NCBI GenBank assembly: GCA_017469355.1
Contig: JAFUGM010000003.1
Location: 1 to 44,619 of the forward strand
Origin: Solobacterium sp.
Lineage (GTDB): Bacteria; Bacillota_I; Bacilli_A; Erysipelotrichales; Erysipelotrichaceae
Reading direction: 5' to 3'
DNA: 44,619 nucleotides
Shown here: positions 32,868 to 43,131 of the stretch, piece by piece
Layout of the letters: every line of letters begins with the position of its first letter
Position numbering within the stretch: position 1 is the stretch's first letter
The notes under the pieces: generated by a model
Seen by the model: the letters and a program-made list of their open reading frames with translations, nothing else
What the model was told of the DNA's origin: nothing
The model's database searches: none
Program-made: the position numbers and the translations under genes

Positions 32868-32900
32868 AAAAAACAGGTCGAAAAACAGGCCTGTTTTTTT
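32868..32900 (+). terminator. Terminator after dnaN
   Basis: AAAAAACAGG (32868-32877) pairs with CCTGTTTTTTT (32890-32900) around a 12-base loop, ending in a T run. A second ACAGG inside the loop offers an alternative, shorter hairpin. Confidence 0.8.
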
Positions 32901-32942
32901 ATGTCAAAAAGGCCCTGAAACCCCCAATTTATGCGGGTTTTA

Positions 32943-32951
32943 TGGTATAAT
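32943..32951 (+). promoter_or_regulatory. Extended -10 promoter for the S4-recF-gyrB-gyrA genes
   Basis: TGGTATAAT is an extended -10 with perfect TATAAT (32946-32951). No good -35 is present 17 bases upstream, which is common for extended -10 promoters. It lies between the dnaN terminator and the GTG start of the S4 protein. Confidence 0.6.
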
Positions 32952-32991
32952 TTACAGGGTTTTGAAACCGGAAAAAAACGAGGAAAAATCA

Positions 32992-33188
32992 GTGACGAAA
33001 ATCAGTACGGAATTCATACGTTTGGAACAGTTTCTGAAGCTTTGTAATGAGTGCTCCACAGGGGGTCAGGCAAAGCAGATGATTTCGGCCGGTCTGGTTC
33101 TTGTTAATGAAGAAACTGAGTTACGCCGGGGAAGAAAACTGGTGGTTGGTGATACGGTCACCATCGAAGGCAGAAATTACGAGGTTGA

Positions 33189-33192
<4 letters not shown>
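32992..33192 (+). CDS. yaaA: YaaA-type small S4-domain RNA-binding protein
   Basis: 66 residues from a GTG at 32992, with GAGG about nine bases upstream. It begins VTKISTEFIRLEQFLKL and contains GGQAKQMISAGLVLVNEE and RRGRKLVVGDTV, the full S4 fold of the protein always found between dnaN and recF in Bacillota. It probably binds rRNA; its exact function is not known. Its stop overlaps the recF ATG by four bases. Upstream in-frame ATGs lie in dnaN and would bridge the terminator, so they are rejected. Confidence 0.92.
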
Positions 33193-36243
<3,051 letters not shown>

Positions 36244-36254
36244 GGAGGGTCATC

Positions 36255-38762
36255 ATGGCAAAAGAAGAATTTATGGAATTTGATGAGTCAGAATTTGACC
36301 CGGGAAATATTACAGAAACAGAATTATCCAAGGAAATCCGACGGGACTTCCTGGATTATTCCATGTCCGTTATTGTTGCGCGTGCACTTCCGGATGTAAG
36401 AGATGGTCTTAAACCGGTTCAGCGCAGAATTCTGTACTCCATGAATGAAATGAACAACGGGCCGGACAAGCCATATAAGAAGTGTGCTCGTATTGTCGGT
36501 GATACCATGGGTAAATATCATCCTCATGGCGACTCTTCCATTTATGGTGCGCTTGTATATATGGCACAGCCATGGAATATGCGGGCATGTCTCGTTGATG
36601 GACACGGAAACTTCGGTTCGATGGATGGAGATGGCGCAGCTGCGATGCGTTATACCGAAGCTCGAATGTCAAAGATTGCGGTAGAAATGTTGAGAGAACT
36701 CGACAAGGATACCGTAGATATGCAGGATAACTACGATGGGGAAGAAAAAGAACCAACCGTTCTCCCTTCCCGCTTCCCGAACCTTCTCGTTAACGGATCC
36801 AGTGGTATCGCAGTAGGTATGGCAACTAACGTTGCGCCGCATAACCTCGGAGAAGTCATTGATGGTATCTTTGCGATCATGGATAATCCAGAGATCACTG
36901 CCGCGGATCTCATGAATTACATTAAGGGCCCCGATTTTCCAACCGGTGCGTATATTCTTGGGCGCGGTGGAATCCGTAAGGCATTTGAGACCGGCCGCGG
37001 CACGGTGATCATGCGTGCGAAAACACGCATTGAAGACATGCCCAATGGCAAGTCCAGAATTGTTGTTTATGAAATTCCATACATGGTGAATAAAGCATCC
37101 ATGGTGGAACGGATTGCCAATCTTGCGCGGGATAAACAGATCGAAGGAATTACCGATCTTCGTGATGAATCCAACATGAATGGAATTCGCATTGTTATGG
37201 AACTGCGGAAAGATGTTCAGCCGGAAGTGCTGTTAAACCAGCTGTACCGGATGACACCGCTGCAGTCCAACTTTGCGGTAAATAACGTTGTATTGATCAA
37301 AGGCGCTCCGAAACAGGCAGGAATCAAGGAAATCCTGCAGGAGTATGTGGAGTTCCAGGAAGAAGTCATCGTCCGCCGAACACAGTTCGACTTAAAGAAG
37401 GCAGAAGATCGTGCACATATTCTGGAAGGCTTACGGATTGCGGTTGATAACCTTGATGAAATTCTTCATACCATTCGTGATTCCAGAGATGCCAATGAGG
37501 CCATGCCAAGACTGATGGAAGGATTTGGGCTGGATGAGATTCAGGCTAAAGCCATCCTCGACATGCAGTTTAGAAGACTGACCGGTCTTGAACGGGAAAA
37601 GATTGAGAATGAATATCAGGACCTTCTGGTCAAGATCGCAGATCTCAAGGATATTCTTGCGAATCATTCCCGTGTTGAACAGATTCTCAAGGATGAACTT
37701 GCGGTGATTCGCTCCAAATATGGCGATGAGCGCCGTTCAGAAATCATTGACGCTCCGACAGATATGGAAGATGAAGATCTGATTCCAGTTGAAGATGTCA
37801 TTATTACCCTTTCCGAAAATGGATATATCAAACGGATTCCCCGTTCTACCTATAAAGTACAGAACCGCGGTGGCCGTGGTATTAAGGGTATGACATTGAA
37901 CGAAGACGATGTCATTGATCAGTTTGTGGGAATGTCCACCCATGACTTTGTCTTATTCTTTACCAACAAAGGCCGTGTATTCCGCCTTCGTGGATTCAAT
38001 ATTCCCGAATACGGTCGCACTTCCAAGGGAATTCCGGTTGTTAATCTTCTCAAGCTTGAGAAGGAAGAAAAAGTTCGTGCCATCGTTCCATATTCCAAGG
38101 AAGATACCGCAAAAGGACTCTTCTTCGCGACGCGTAAGGGCTTAGTCAAGCGCGTTGGCATTCAGGAATTCGAAAACATTCGAACCAACGGTAAGATTGC
38201 GATCACCCTGCGTGAAAATGATGAACTTGCGTTTGTCAAAGCTACCAATGGAGAAGCGAATATCATTCTTGCGTGCACGAACGGAAAATCTGTCCGTTTC
38301 CTGGAATCTGAGATTCGTCCACTCAGCCGTATGGCATCTGGTGTTAAGGGAATGAACGTAGATGGCGGTGAGATTATCGGTATGGCAACTTCGGAAGAAG
38401 GAGAAAACCTGCTTACCGTTACAGAAAACGGGTTTGGTAAGATTTCTTCCCTCAGCGAATATCGTCTGACAAGCCGTGGTACCAAGGGTGTCAAGGCCAT
38501 GAATGTGACAGAGCGCACCGGAAACCTTGTCTGCCTCAAAGCAGTAAATGGTACGGAAGACTGTATGATTATGACGGATGATGGAATCATCATTCGAATC
38601 TCCCTGTCTCAGGTACGTCATCTTGGACGTGATTCCCAGGGAGTTAAGGTCATTCGTACCTCAGAAAATTCCAAAGTATCCACAGTCGCTATCGTTGACC
38701 CGGATTCAGAGGAAACCGAACAACCTGCAGAGACAGCTGTGCAGGGAGAAGCCGGCCAGTAA
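36255..38762 (+). CDS. gyrA: DNA gyrase subunit A
   Basis: 835 residues. The N-terminal breakage-reunion domain has DYSMSVIVARALPDVRDGLKPVQ. The quinolone-region sequence is YHPHGDSSIYGALVYMAQPW with Ser at the usual resistance position, and the active-site Tyr is in AAAMRYTEARM near residue 131. The C-terminal beta-pinwheel carries a GyrA box, QNRGGRGIKG (about 535-544), a slight variant of the canonical QRRGGKG. It ends in an acidic tail. It is 11 bases after gyrB with AAGGAGG. A terminator follows. Confidence 0.97.
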   Translation: MAKEEFMEFDESEFDPGNITETELSKEIRRDFLDYSMSVIVARALPDVRDGLKPVQRRILYSMNEMNNGPDKPYKKCARIVGDTMGKYHPHGDSSIYGALVYMAQPWNMRACLVDGHGNFGSMDGDGAAAMRYTEARMSKIAVEMLRELDKDTVDMQDNYDGEEKEPTVLPSRFPNLLVNGSSGIAVGMATNVAPHNLGEVIDGIFAIMDNPEITAADLMNYIKGPDFPTGAYILGRGGIRKAFETGRGTVIMRAKTRIEDMPNGKSRIVVYEIPYMVNKASMVERIANLARDKQIEGITDLRDESNMNGIRIVMELRKDVQPEVLLNQLYRMTPLQSNFAVNNVVLIKGAPKQAGIKEILQEYVEFQEEVIVRRTQFDLKKAEDRAHILEGLRIAVDNLDEILHTIRDSRDANEAMPRLMEGFGLDEIQAKAILDMQFRRLTGLEREKIENEYQDLLVKIADLKDILANHSRVEQILKDELAVIRSKYGDERRSEIIDAPTDMEDEDLIPVEDVIITLSENGYIKRIPRSTYKVQNRGGRGIKGMTLNEDDVIDQFVGMSTHDFVLFFTNKGRVFRLRGFNIPEYGRTSKGIPVVNLLKLEKEEKVRAIVPYSKEDTAKGLFFATRKGLVKRVGIQEFENIRTNGKIAITLRENDELAFVKATNGEANIILACTNGKSVRFLESEIRPLSRMASGVKGMNVDGGEIIGMATSEEGENLLTVTENGFGKISSLSEYRLTSRGTKGVKAMNVTERTGNLVCLKAVNGTEDCMIMTDDGIIIRISLSQVRHLGRDSQGVKVIRTSENSKVSTVAIVDPDSEETEQPAETAVQGEAGQ

Positions 38763-38781
38763 GTTGTTCAATACATTAATG

Positions 38782-38807
38782 AAAAGCACCAGCGAAACGG
38801 TGCTTTT
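38782..38807 (+). terminator. Terminator of gyrA
   Basis: AAAAGCACC (38782-38790) pairs with GGTGCTTTT (38799-38807) around AGCGAAAC, followed by CTTC. Confidence 0.85.
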
Positions 38808-38934
38808 CTTCTGGATTCATCGTGTAATCATGACAAAGGACAAATATTCTCCCATTTATTCGTTCTTTGTATTCCAGAAGTAAAGAGACCAACGTAACCT
38901 GCTCTTTACAAAAAAATCATATGATAACAAAAAT

Positions 38935-38987
38935 AAAAGCACAATTTATTTCATTCAAAACTTTGAAATAAAACAATTTGTGCTTTT
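38935..38987 (-). terminator. Long terminator hairpin of the deoC-deoR operon
   Basis: AAAAGCACAA (38935-38944) pairs with TTGTGCTTTT (38978-38987), and TTTATTTCA (38945-38953) with TGAAATAAA (38964-38972). On the minus strand it is followed by TATTTTTG. The rest of the 278-base gap between gyrA and the DeoR gene is AT-rich with no gene seen. Confidence 0.85.
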
Positions 38988-39040
38988 AAACAAAATAAAT
39001 ATCTTTGGATTTGCTTTAAAACAAAAATATATTATGAAGG

Positions 39041-39796
39041 TTATTCACACTCAATGACCCGGACTCCATTCAGCTTTTCCTGGTATTCTTCCGGAATCCG
39101 ATCGCAGATAAACGCATCGAACTCTGTGAATTTCGCATACTGATACGGACTTGGAATCTGGAACTTTGTATGGTCTGCCACGAGAAGATTGATTTCACTA
39201 TGGGACATAATATACTTTTCTTCTTCCAGGTCTTCATAGACCGGGGATGCTGGACCATCTGTATTCTTACATCCGCTCATGCCAAGAATGGAGAGGTCAA
39301 AGTGAACCCCATGAATGGAACGCAATAGATCTCCGGATTGTATTCTTCGGCCTGTATGGTCCAGAGTGCCGCCCAGCATAATAATCTTATGTGTTGTCGG
39401 AATCAGTGCTTCTGCGATATCCAGAGAGGAAGTAAAGACCGTCAGATCTTTTCTTAATACCAACATCCGACACAGATGAATGACGGTGGAAGACGAGGAA
39501 ATGTACAATACCATGCCATCCTTCACAAATGGAAATACTGCTTCAGAGATTTCCCGCTTTAAATTCGGGTTTTCCTGAATTCGAATTTCCATCGGAGCCT
39601 GTGTATCCGTTGTTCTTAGTAACGCGCTGCCATGGCGGCGGAACAGGAATCCTCTTCGCTCTAAGAAGTCGAGATCGGTTCGGATGGTTTCCGGTGTGAC
39701 ATTCAGCTGTGCCGCAAGATCATTAACCTTCATCTCCTCATTGCGGATCAGAAGATATTTGATCTGTTCCCGTCGTGTTTCCCGGTTGTCTTTCAT
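39041..39796 (-). CDS. DeoR/GlpR-family transcriptional regulator
   Basis: 251 residues from the ATG at 39796. The N-terminal DeoR HTH is RREQIKYLLIRNEEMKVNDL, then LNVTPETIRTDLDFLERRGFL (about 7-50). The C-terminal sugar-phosphate sensor domain has LYISSSSTVIHLCRML, VFTSSLDIAEAL and ILGGTLD-type stretches, with an ending like other GlpR proteins. It starts seven bases after the deoC stop with no clear Shine-Dalgarno, so it is probably translated by coupling. Likely it represses the deoC promoter and is released by a sugar phosphate such as deoxyribose-5-phosphate. Confidence 0.92.
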   Translation of the reverse strand: MKDNRETRREQIKYLLIRNEEMKVNDLAAQLNVTPETIRTDLDFLERRGFLFRRHGSALLRTTDTQAPMEIRIQENPNLKREISEAVFPFVKDGMVLYISSSSTVIHLCRMLVLRKDLTVFTSSLDIAEALIPTTHKIIMLGGTLDHTGRRIQSGDLLRSIHGVHFDLSILGMSGCKNTDGPASPVYEDLEEEKYIMSHSEINLLVADHTKFQIPSPYQYAKFTEFDAFICDRIPEEYQEKLNGVRVIECE

Positions 39797-39803
39797 AGAT
39801 AGT

Positions 39804-40514
39804 TTATTTCTTGAGATCCAGTACGACCGGAACGGACTTATAACCAATACCCATCCGATCAATTCCCATATCGATAAGTTTCAGGAAATGCTCTCTTGTA
39901 CGAATACAACCAGAACCCTTGATCTTCGCACGCCCCTGATTCTGATCCATAATCAGCTGAATCACTTCTTCGGTAGCACCTTTCGCTTCCCATCCGGTCA
40001 GAAACCCGGTGGAGGTTTTAATATAATCCGCTCCTGCGGCGATAATACATTCACAGCCCTGGCGAATCTGTTCTTCATTCAGGCAGTCTGTCTCAAGAAT
40101 GACTTTCAGTTCATGACCAGTCTCATGCGCCGCATCTGCGCACGCTTTGAGATCTGCGGTGACTTCGTCATACTTGCCGGAACGTAATAAACCGAATTTA
40201 GCGACAATATCAATCTCTCCGATCACATCGGATTTTGCGACCTGACGAATCTGCTCGACACGACTTTCAGTAGAACTTCCGCCAAACGGGAAATCCGTTA
40301 CAGGGCACAGCTTTGTCTCTGTGCCTCTGACATAGGGTTCGCATAAAGGAATATAAACCGGATTGATACAGATGGTAGCGCAGCCAAGTGCAGCACCGTC
40401 TTTGGTAAGCTCGATCACTTCTTCTTCGGTGAACTCTGGCTTCAGTACAGAATAATCGATATACTTCGCAAGCTCCTGTACGCTCATTTCTGCGGCTTTT
40501 TTCTCGGGTGTCAT
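39804..40514 (-). CDS. deoC: Deoxyribose-phosphate aldolase
   Basis: 236 residues. DeoC landmarks: YIDYSVLKPEFTEEEV near the start, VTDFPFGGSS, KVILETDCL, the Schiff-base Lys in DYIKTSTGF (about 169-177) and KGSGCIRTREHF near the end. It splits 2-deoxyribose-5-phosphate into acetaldehyde and glyceraldehyde-3-phosphate, feeding nucleoside carbon into glycolysis. AGGAGG lies before the ATG, and a good promoter lies upstream. The usual partners (deoB, nucleoside phosphorylase, transporter) are not adjacent. Confidence 0.95.
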   Translation of the reverse strand: MTPEKKAAEMSVQELAKYIDYSVLKPEFTEEEVIELTKDGAALGCATICINPVYIPLCEPYVRGTETKLCPVTDFPFGGSSTESRVEQIRQVAKSDVIGEIDIVAKFGLLRSGKYDEVTADLKACADAAHETGHELKVILETDCLNEEQIRQGCECIIAAGADYIKTSTGFLTGWEAKGATEEVIQLIMDQNQGRAKIKGSGCIRTREHFLKLIDMGIDRMGIGYKSVPVVLDLKK

Positions 40515-40540
40515 AATATCCTCCTGATTTCTATGTTTTC

Positions 40541-40569
40541 AGTATGAATTACCATAGGTGATTTTTCAA
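40541..40569 (-). promoter_or_regulatory. Promoter of the deoC-deoR operon
   Basis: Minus strand TTGAAA (complement of 40564-40569), 17-base spacer, CATACT (complement of 40541-40546). It starts about 35 bases before the deoC ATG. Confidence 0.65.
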
Positions 40570-40602
40570 ATCTCATATGGGTTCTAATAATGATCGAATG
40601 GA

Positions 40603-41544
40603 TCAAAACAAAGATACCTGTTTGATTGCCTTTCGATAAGATTTTGGATTTGAAACAACAAGCTCATCCTCTGGATGAACATGACCTATCAATAATGATG
40701 AGTTCGGGTCATGCGCCTTCCGGTTTTCCAATGCCTTCTGAAAGTCACTTGTCGCATAACAATACCGGCATCCATTTACGCAGGTATCATAGGCACCGAT
40801 CGCCCGCTGGTCCACGCATTGACAACCGGTTCCCGGGCGCTGGTTATGTAATGGAATTCCGGAAAGATTCAGATCATTTGCCTGATTCAGAAGCTCAGTT
40901 GTAGTACAACCGCTGCGCTTGATGCCCCAGGCAGTGAAGTTTCTGGATTCTCCGCATGTCTGCAACTCAATATGACATGCATGTGCAGTACGGCTGAACG
41001 CATCCAGCAGCTGCCCCTCCTCTTCTTCACTTACCGGACGAAGATCAGGAAAGGTACGTGAGAGTTTCTGATACATGCGTACAAAACTGAATACGCAGCG
41101 ATGCGCATAGGGAGCGATTTCTTCACACATGCGTGAAAAAGTTTCAATGTGAGAGTCGACGGTATATGGTCCATAAATCAATACCGGATCATAGCGCCAG
41201 GTCAGCCGCTTCCGCCCAACGATTTCAGACAGTGCTTTTAATGTCTCTATCGAAAGGTTGATATCCGGCACATTCGGTTCAAGATCCGTGCCATAGGCAG
41301 TAATGGTGTAATGACAGTAGATCGGATACTGTTTCATCAGCCCGGGAAGGTACGGGAGAATTGGTTCATAGTTTTTTGAACAGAATAGAATTGTATCAAC
41401 GGTATCGGGATTGATCGGATAGCGGTTCACACGCTTATGATAAAAAGGATTACGTACATCCACGTAACCCTCTTCGAGTCGCTTTAATAACCACGGCGTA
41501 TAATACTGAACAATATCGGTACGCTCTCCGCAGGATAGAATCAT
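40603..41544 (-). CDS. DUF1848-family protein
   Basis: 313 residues from the ATG at 41544, beginning MILSCGERTDIVQYYTPWLL as DUF1848 proteins do, with VRNPFYHKRVNRYPI, DTILFCSKNYEPILPYL and YTITAYGTDLEP. The C-terminus has clustered Cys: TGCQCVDQ, then CVNGCRYCYA, a CX3CX2C motif like that of radical-SAM proteins, although the fold order is different. The function of the family is not known. There is no Shine-Dalgarno before the ATG, and a TATAAT ends seven bases before it, so the message may be leaderless. Confidence 0.88.
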   Translation of the reverse strand: MILSCGERTDIVQYYTPWLLKRLEEGYVDVRNPFYHKRVNRYPINPDTVDTILFCSKNYEPILPYLPGLMKQYPIYCHYTITAYGTDLEPNVPDINLSIETLKALSEIVGRKRLTWRYDPVLIYGPYTVDSHIETFSRMCEEIAPYAHRCVFSFVRMYQKLSRTFPDLRPVSEEEEGQLLDAFSRTAHACHIELQTCGESRNFTAWGIKRSGCTTTELLNQANDLNLSGIPLHNQRPGTGCQCVDQRAIGAYDTCVNGCRYCYATSDFQKALENRKAHDPNSSLLIGHVHPEDELVVSNPKSYRKAIKQVSLF

Positions 41545-41550
41545 ACCGCT

Positions 41551-41578
41551 ATTATATCGATTATTTTGTTTTTGTCTT
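41551..41578 (-). promoter_or_regulatory. Candidate promoter for a leaderless DUF1848 mRNA
   Basis: Minus-strand AAGACA (complement of 41573-41578), 16-base spacer, perfect TATAAT (complement of 41551-41556), then AGCGGT and the ATG. A start at +7 from the -10 falls on the A of the ATG. The -35 matches only four of six bases. Confidence 0.45.
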
Positions 41579-41791
41579 GCGAGAAGCTTTGCGTTCTGCC
41601 TTGACCCGTTCCATATCTGCTTCAATCAGCGAAGTGATATAGCCTTTAATACTTTCCTGTTTTTCCAGCCAGGCGATGATCTTCTTTTCGCTGTCTCTTC
41701 CGTAACGAATCGAGAAGGAACGATAGTTTTCCCGATTATAAGCATTGTTATATTCCAGTTTTCTCTGATATGCATTTACTTTTTTAGGCAT
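41561..41791 (-). CDS. Small basic protein, ribbon-helix-helix-like
   Basis: 76 residues from the ATG at 41791, with AAGGAG nine bases upstream. YRSFSIRYGRD could be the RHH strand, followed by helices KKIIAWLEKQ and IKGYITSLIEADM, then a Lys/Arg-rich tail (KASRKTKTK). This pattern is seen in small DNA-binding proteins and antitoxin-like proteins of Bacillota. No toxin gene adjoins it. An inverted repeat over its promoter (41836-41860) would suit autoregulation. Confidence 0.7.
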   Translation of the reverse strand: MPKKVNAYQRKLEYNNAYNRENYRSFSIRYGRDSEKKIIAWLEKQESIKGYITSLIEADMERVKAERKASRKTKTK

Positions 41792-41831
41792 CGTAATATT
41801 CTCCTTACTTTTACTATCTTTATACAAAAGG

Positions 41832-41860
41832 AGTATAGCACAAAAATAGGGTTCGTGCTA
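41832..41860 (-). promoter_or_regulatory. Extended -10 promoter with inverted repeat before the RHH-like gene
   Basis: Minus strand TGCTATACT is an extended -10 (TATACT is the complement of 41832-41837). TAGCAC (41836-41841) and GTGCTA (41855-41860) form a 6-bp inverted repeat just upstream. It could be an operator for the RHH-like protein or a weak terminator of the lipoprotein gene. Confidence 0.4.
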
Positions 41861-41884
41861 CACTTCTGCGGTTTTGTTAAGTTT

Positions 41885-42811
41885 TTAGTAAGCGGAAGGA
41901 AGACGGTATCCCTGCTCGGTTCGTTCCAGTGTAAGGCGCTTAATATCCGGCTGTACTTCACCGATACTGCGAGATAACATATCAAGATAAATCACGTTAT
42001 CAACTTCTTCTGCCGCAATGATGTAATGCGGGTCATAGGCAGAGGAACTTTCCTGATGGGCCAGGTCTCCTTTTGCGCAGTAAACCTTGCCATCTGCTTC
42101 CTTAAACATTGGTGTTTCACTGTAGAACATACTGAAGTAGAAGTTTTCTTCAAGGAAGGAATGTGTAAAGATCGATTCCGCAATGGCACGAATGTCATCG
42201 AGGGAGTGAATCTCATAACTTCCCATGGAGGTCACTTCGTAATAACCTTCAAACGGCCCTTCTTCTCCTAATGAAAGATCAAGACCATAGAGCCAGTTCA
42301 ATACATCCTGTTCCTGCGCAAGAAGTGATGTGATCGCAGTACGATATTCCGCATAGTCCGGATTATCATAAGTGACAAGATCTGGGTCAATCTGGAATAA
42401 CACCCTTCCATTGAACCAGAATGAGTTTCCGGTTGCCTCATAGATGAGGAAGACAATCTTATAATCTTCTTCAACCATATAACTGCCCGCATAGACCACA
42501 TTGGTAGATTCCAGGTAGTCCGGTTCCTCTGAGAGATCCTTTAATGACGAAATCTCCGGCAGAGAAGTTACTTCTAATGGAAGCGGATGGAGCTGCGTAT
42601 TCAGATATTCTTCAATCTCAGGGATACGATTAATGTTGTAATCATTAATACAGCCCTGAATCATGGCAAGTTCTTTTTCTTCATCTGTACGGGTATCTTC
42701 TTCCACCACTGGCCCATATTCTTCCGGATGCGCTTCGGAGGAACTGCTCGTTCCTGCACATCCTGTCAGTAATAATGTGGTGCAGAGTGCGATTGCGATT
42801 GAGTTTTTCAA
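41885..42811 (-). CDS. Lipoprotein of unknown function
   Basis: 308 residues from a TTG at 42811 with AGGGGAG eight bases upstream. The ATG at 42835 lies before the inferred transcription start and is rejected. The signal peptide KNSIAIALCTTLLLTGC ends in a lipobox with Cys18, followed by a Ser-rich and acidic linker. The mature part (about 50-308) is rich in Glu, Asp and Tyr with no family I recognise. It contains a loosely repeated pattern of extended strands, so it may be a binding or chaperone-like surface protein. It should be anchored to the outer face of the membrane. Confidence 0.82.
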   Translation of the reverse strand: MKNSIAIALCTTLLLTGCAGTSSSSEAHPEEYGPVVEEDTRTDEEKELAMIQGCINDYNINRIPEIEEYLNTQLHPLPLEVTSLPEISSLKDLSEEPDYLESTNVVYAGSYMVEEDYKIVFLIYEATGNSFWFNGRVLFQIDPDLVTYDNPDYAEYRTAITSLLAQEQDVLNWLYGLDLSLGEEGPFEGYYEVTSMGSYEIHSLDDIRAIAESIFTHSFLEENFYFSMFYSETPMFKEADGKVYCAKGDLAHQESSSAYDPHYIIAAEEVDNVIYLDMLSRSIGEVQPDIKRLTLERTEQGYRLPSAY

Positions 42812-42833
42812 GGTAGTTTCTCCCCTTTGAGTC

Positions 42834-42862
42834 ATACTAGCACAGGCATTTCTTCTTGACAA
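42834..42862 (-). promoter_or_regulatory. Promoter of the lipoprotein gene, overlapping the serS promoter
   Basis: Minus strand TTGTCA (complement of 42857-42862), 17-base spacer, TAGTAT (complement of 42834-42839). Its -35 shares bases with the plus-strand TTGACA of serS, so the two divergent promoters compete for the same DNA. Confidence 0.7.
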
Positions 42863-42885
42863 ACCGAAGAGCCCAATGCTTAAAT
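42856..42885 (+). promoter_or_regulatory. Promoter of the serS T-box transcript
   Basis: TTGACA (42856-42861), 18-base spacer, TTAAAT (42880-42885), directly before T-box stem I. Confidence 0.65.
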
Positions 42886-42889
42886 GACT

Positions 42890-43114
42890 GAAGTACGAAG
42901 ATGGGGAAAAGTACGCATGGATCCGCTTCAGAAAGGCTGTGGGTGATGAAAATGGCTGCGGGAAATGAGGAACGTCCGCCCCGGAGTAGAAGCTAATCCC
43001 TTCCGGCACCGACCGTTATCCGGGAATGAGTGGTCTGGTTGTTTCACGTGAAACAATTCTGGCAAGCAGGGTGGCACCGCGATACATCATCGTCCCTTCG
43101 GGAGGATGTTTTTT
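42890..43114 (+). promoter_or_regulatory. T-box leader of serS (serine-specific)
   Basis: Stem I spans about 42895-42985 with the AGTA loop element at 42910-42913 and TCC (Ser) at 42975-42977 in the specifier position. The T-box AGGGTGGCACCGCG is at 43068-43081; UGGC fits the G-CCA end of tRNA-Ser. The antiterminator uses GCGAT/ATCGT and GGG/CCC. The competing terminator, 43088-43108 (CATCGTCCC/GGGAGGATG), is followed by six T. This is the classic transcriptional form. The palindrome between stem I and the T-box is also a parS site. Confidence 0.93.
43040..43055. other. parS centromere site (ParB/Spo0J binding)
   Basis: TGTTTCACGTGAAACA, an exact match to the 16-bp consensus parS palindrome; the palindrome extends to 18 bp (43039-43056). 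It lies about 13 kb from oriC, as expected for parS. It is inside the transcribed serS leader, in the stem III position. Confidence 0.92.
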
Positions 43115-43131
43115 ATTTTCAGGAGGATATC

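Noticed and set aside
41561-41791. Toxin-antitoxin pair
   Set aside because: The small RHH-like protein has no adjacent toxin-like gene; the neighbours are a DUF1848 protein and a lipoprotein.
43030-43131. Upstream in-frame extension of serS
   Set aside because: It runs through the T-box antiterminator and terminator; the ATG at 43132 has AGGAGG and gives the conserved N-terminus.
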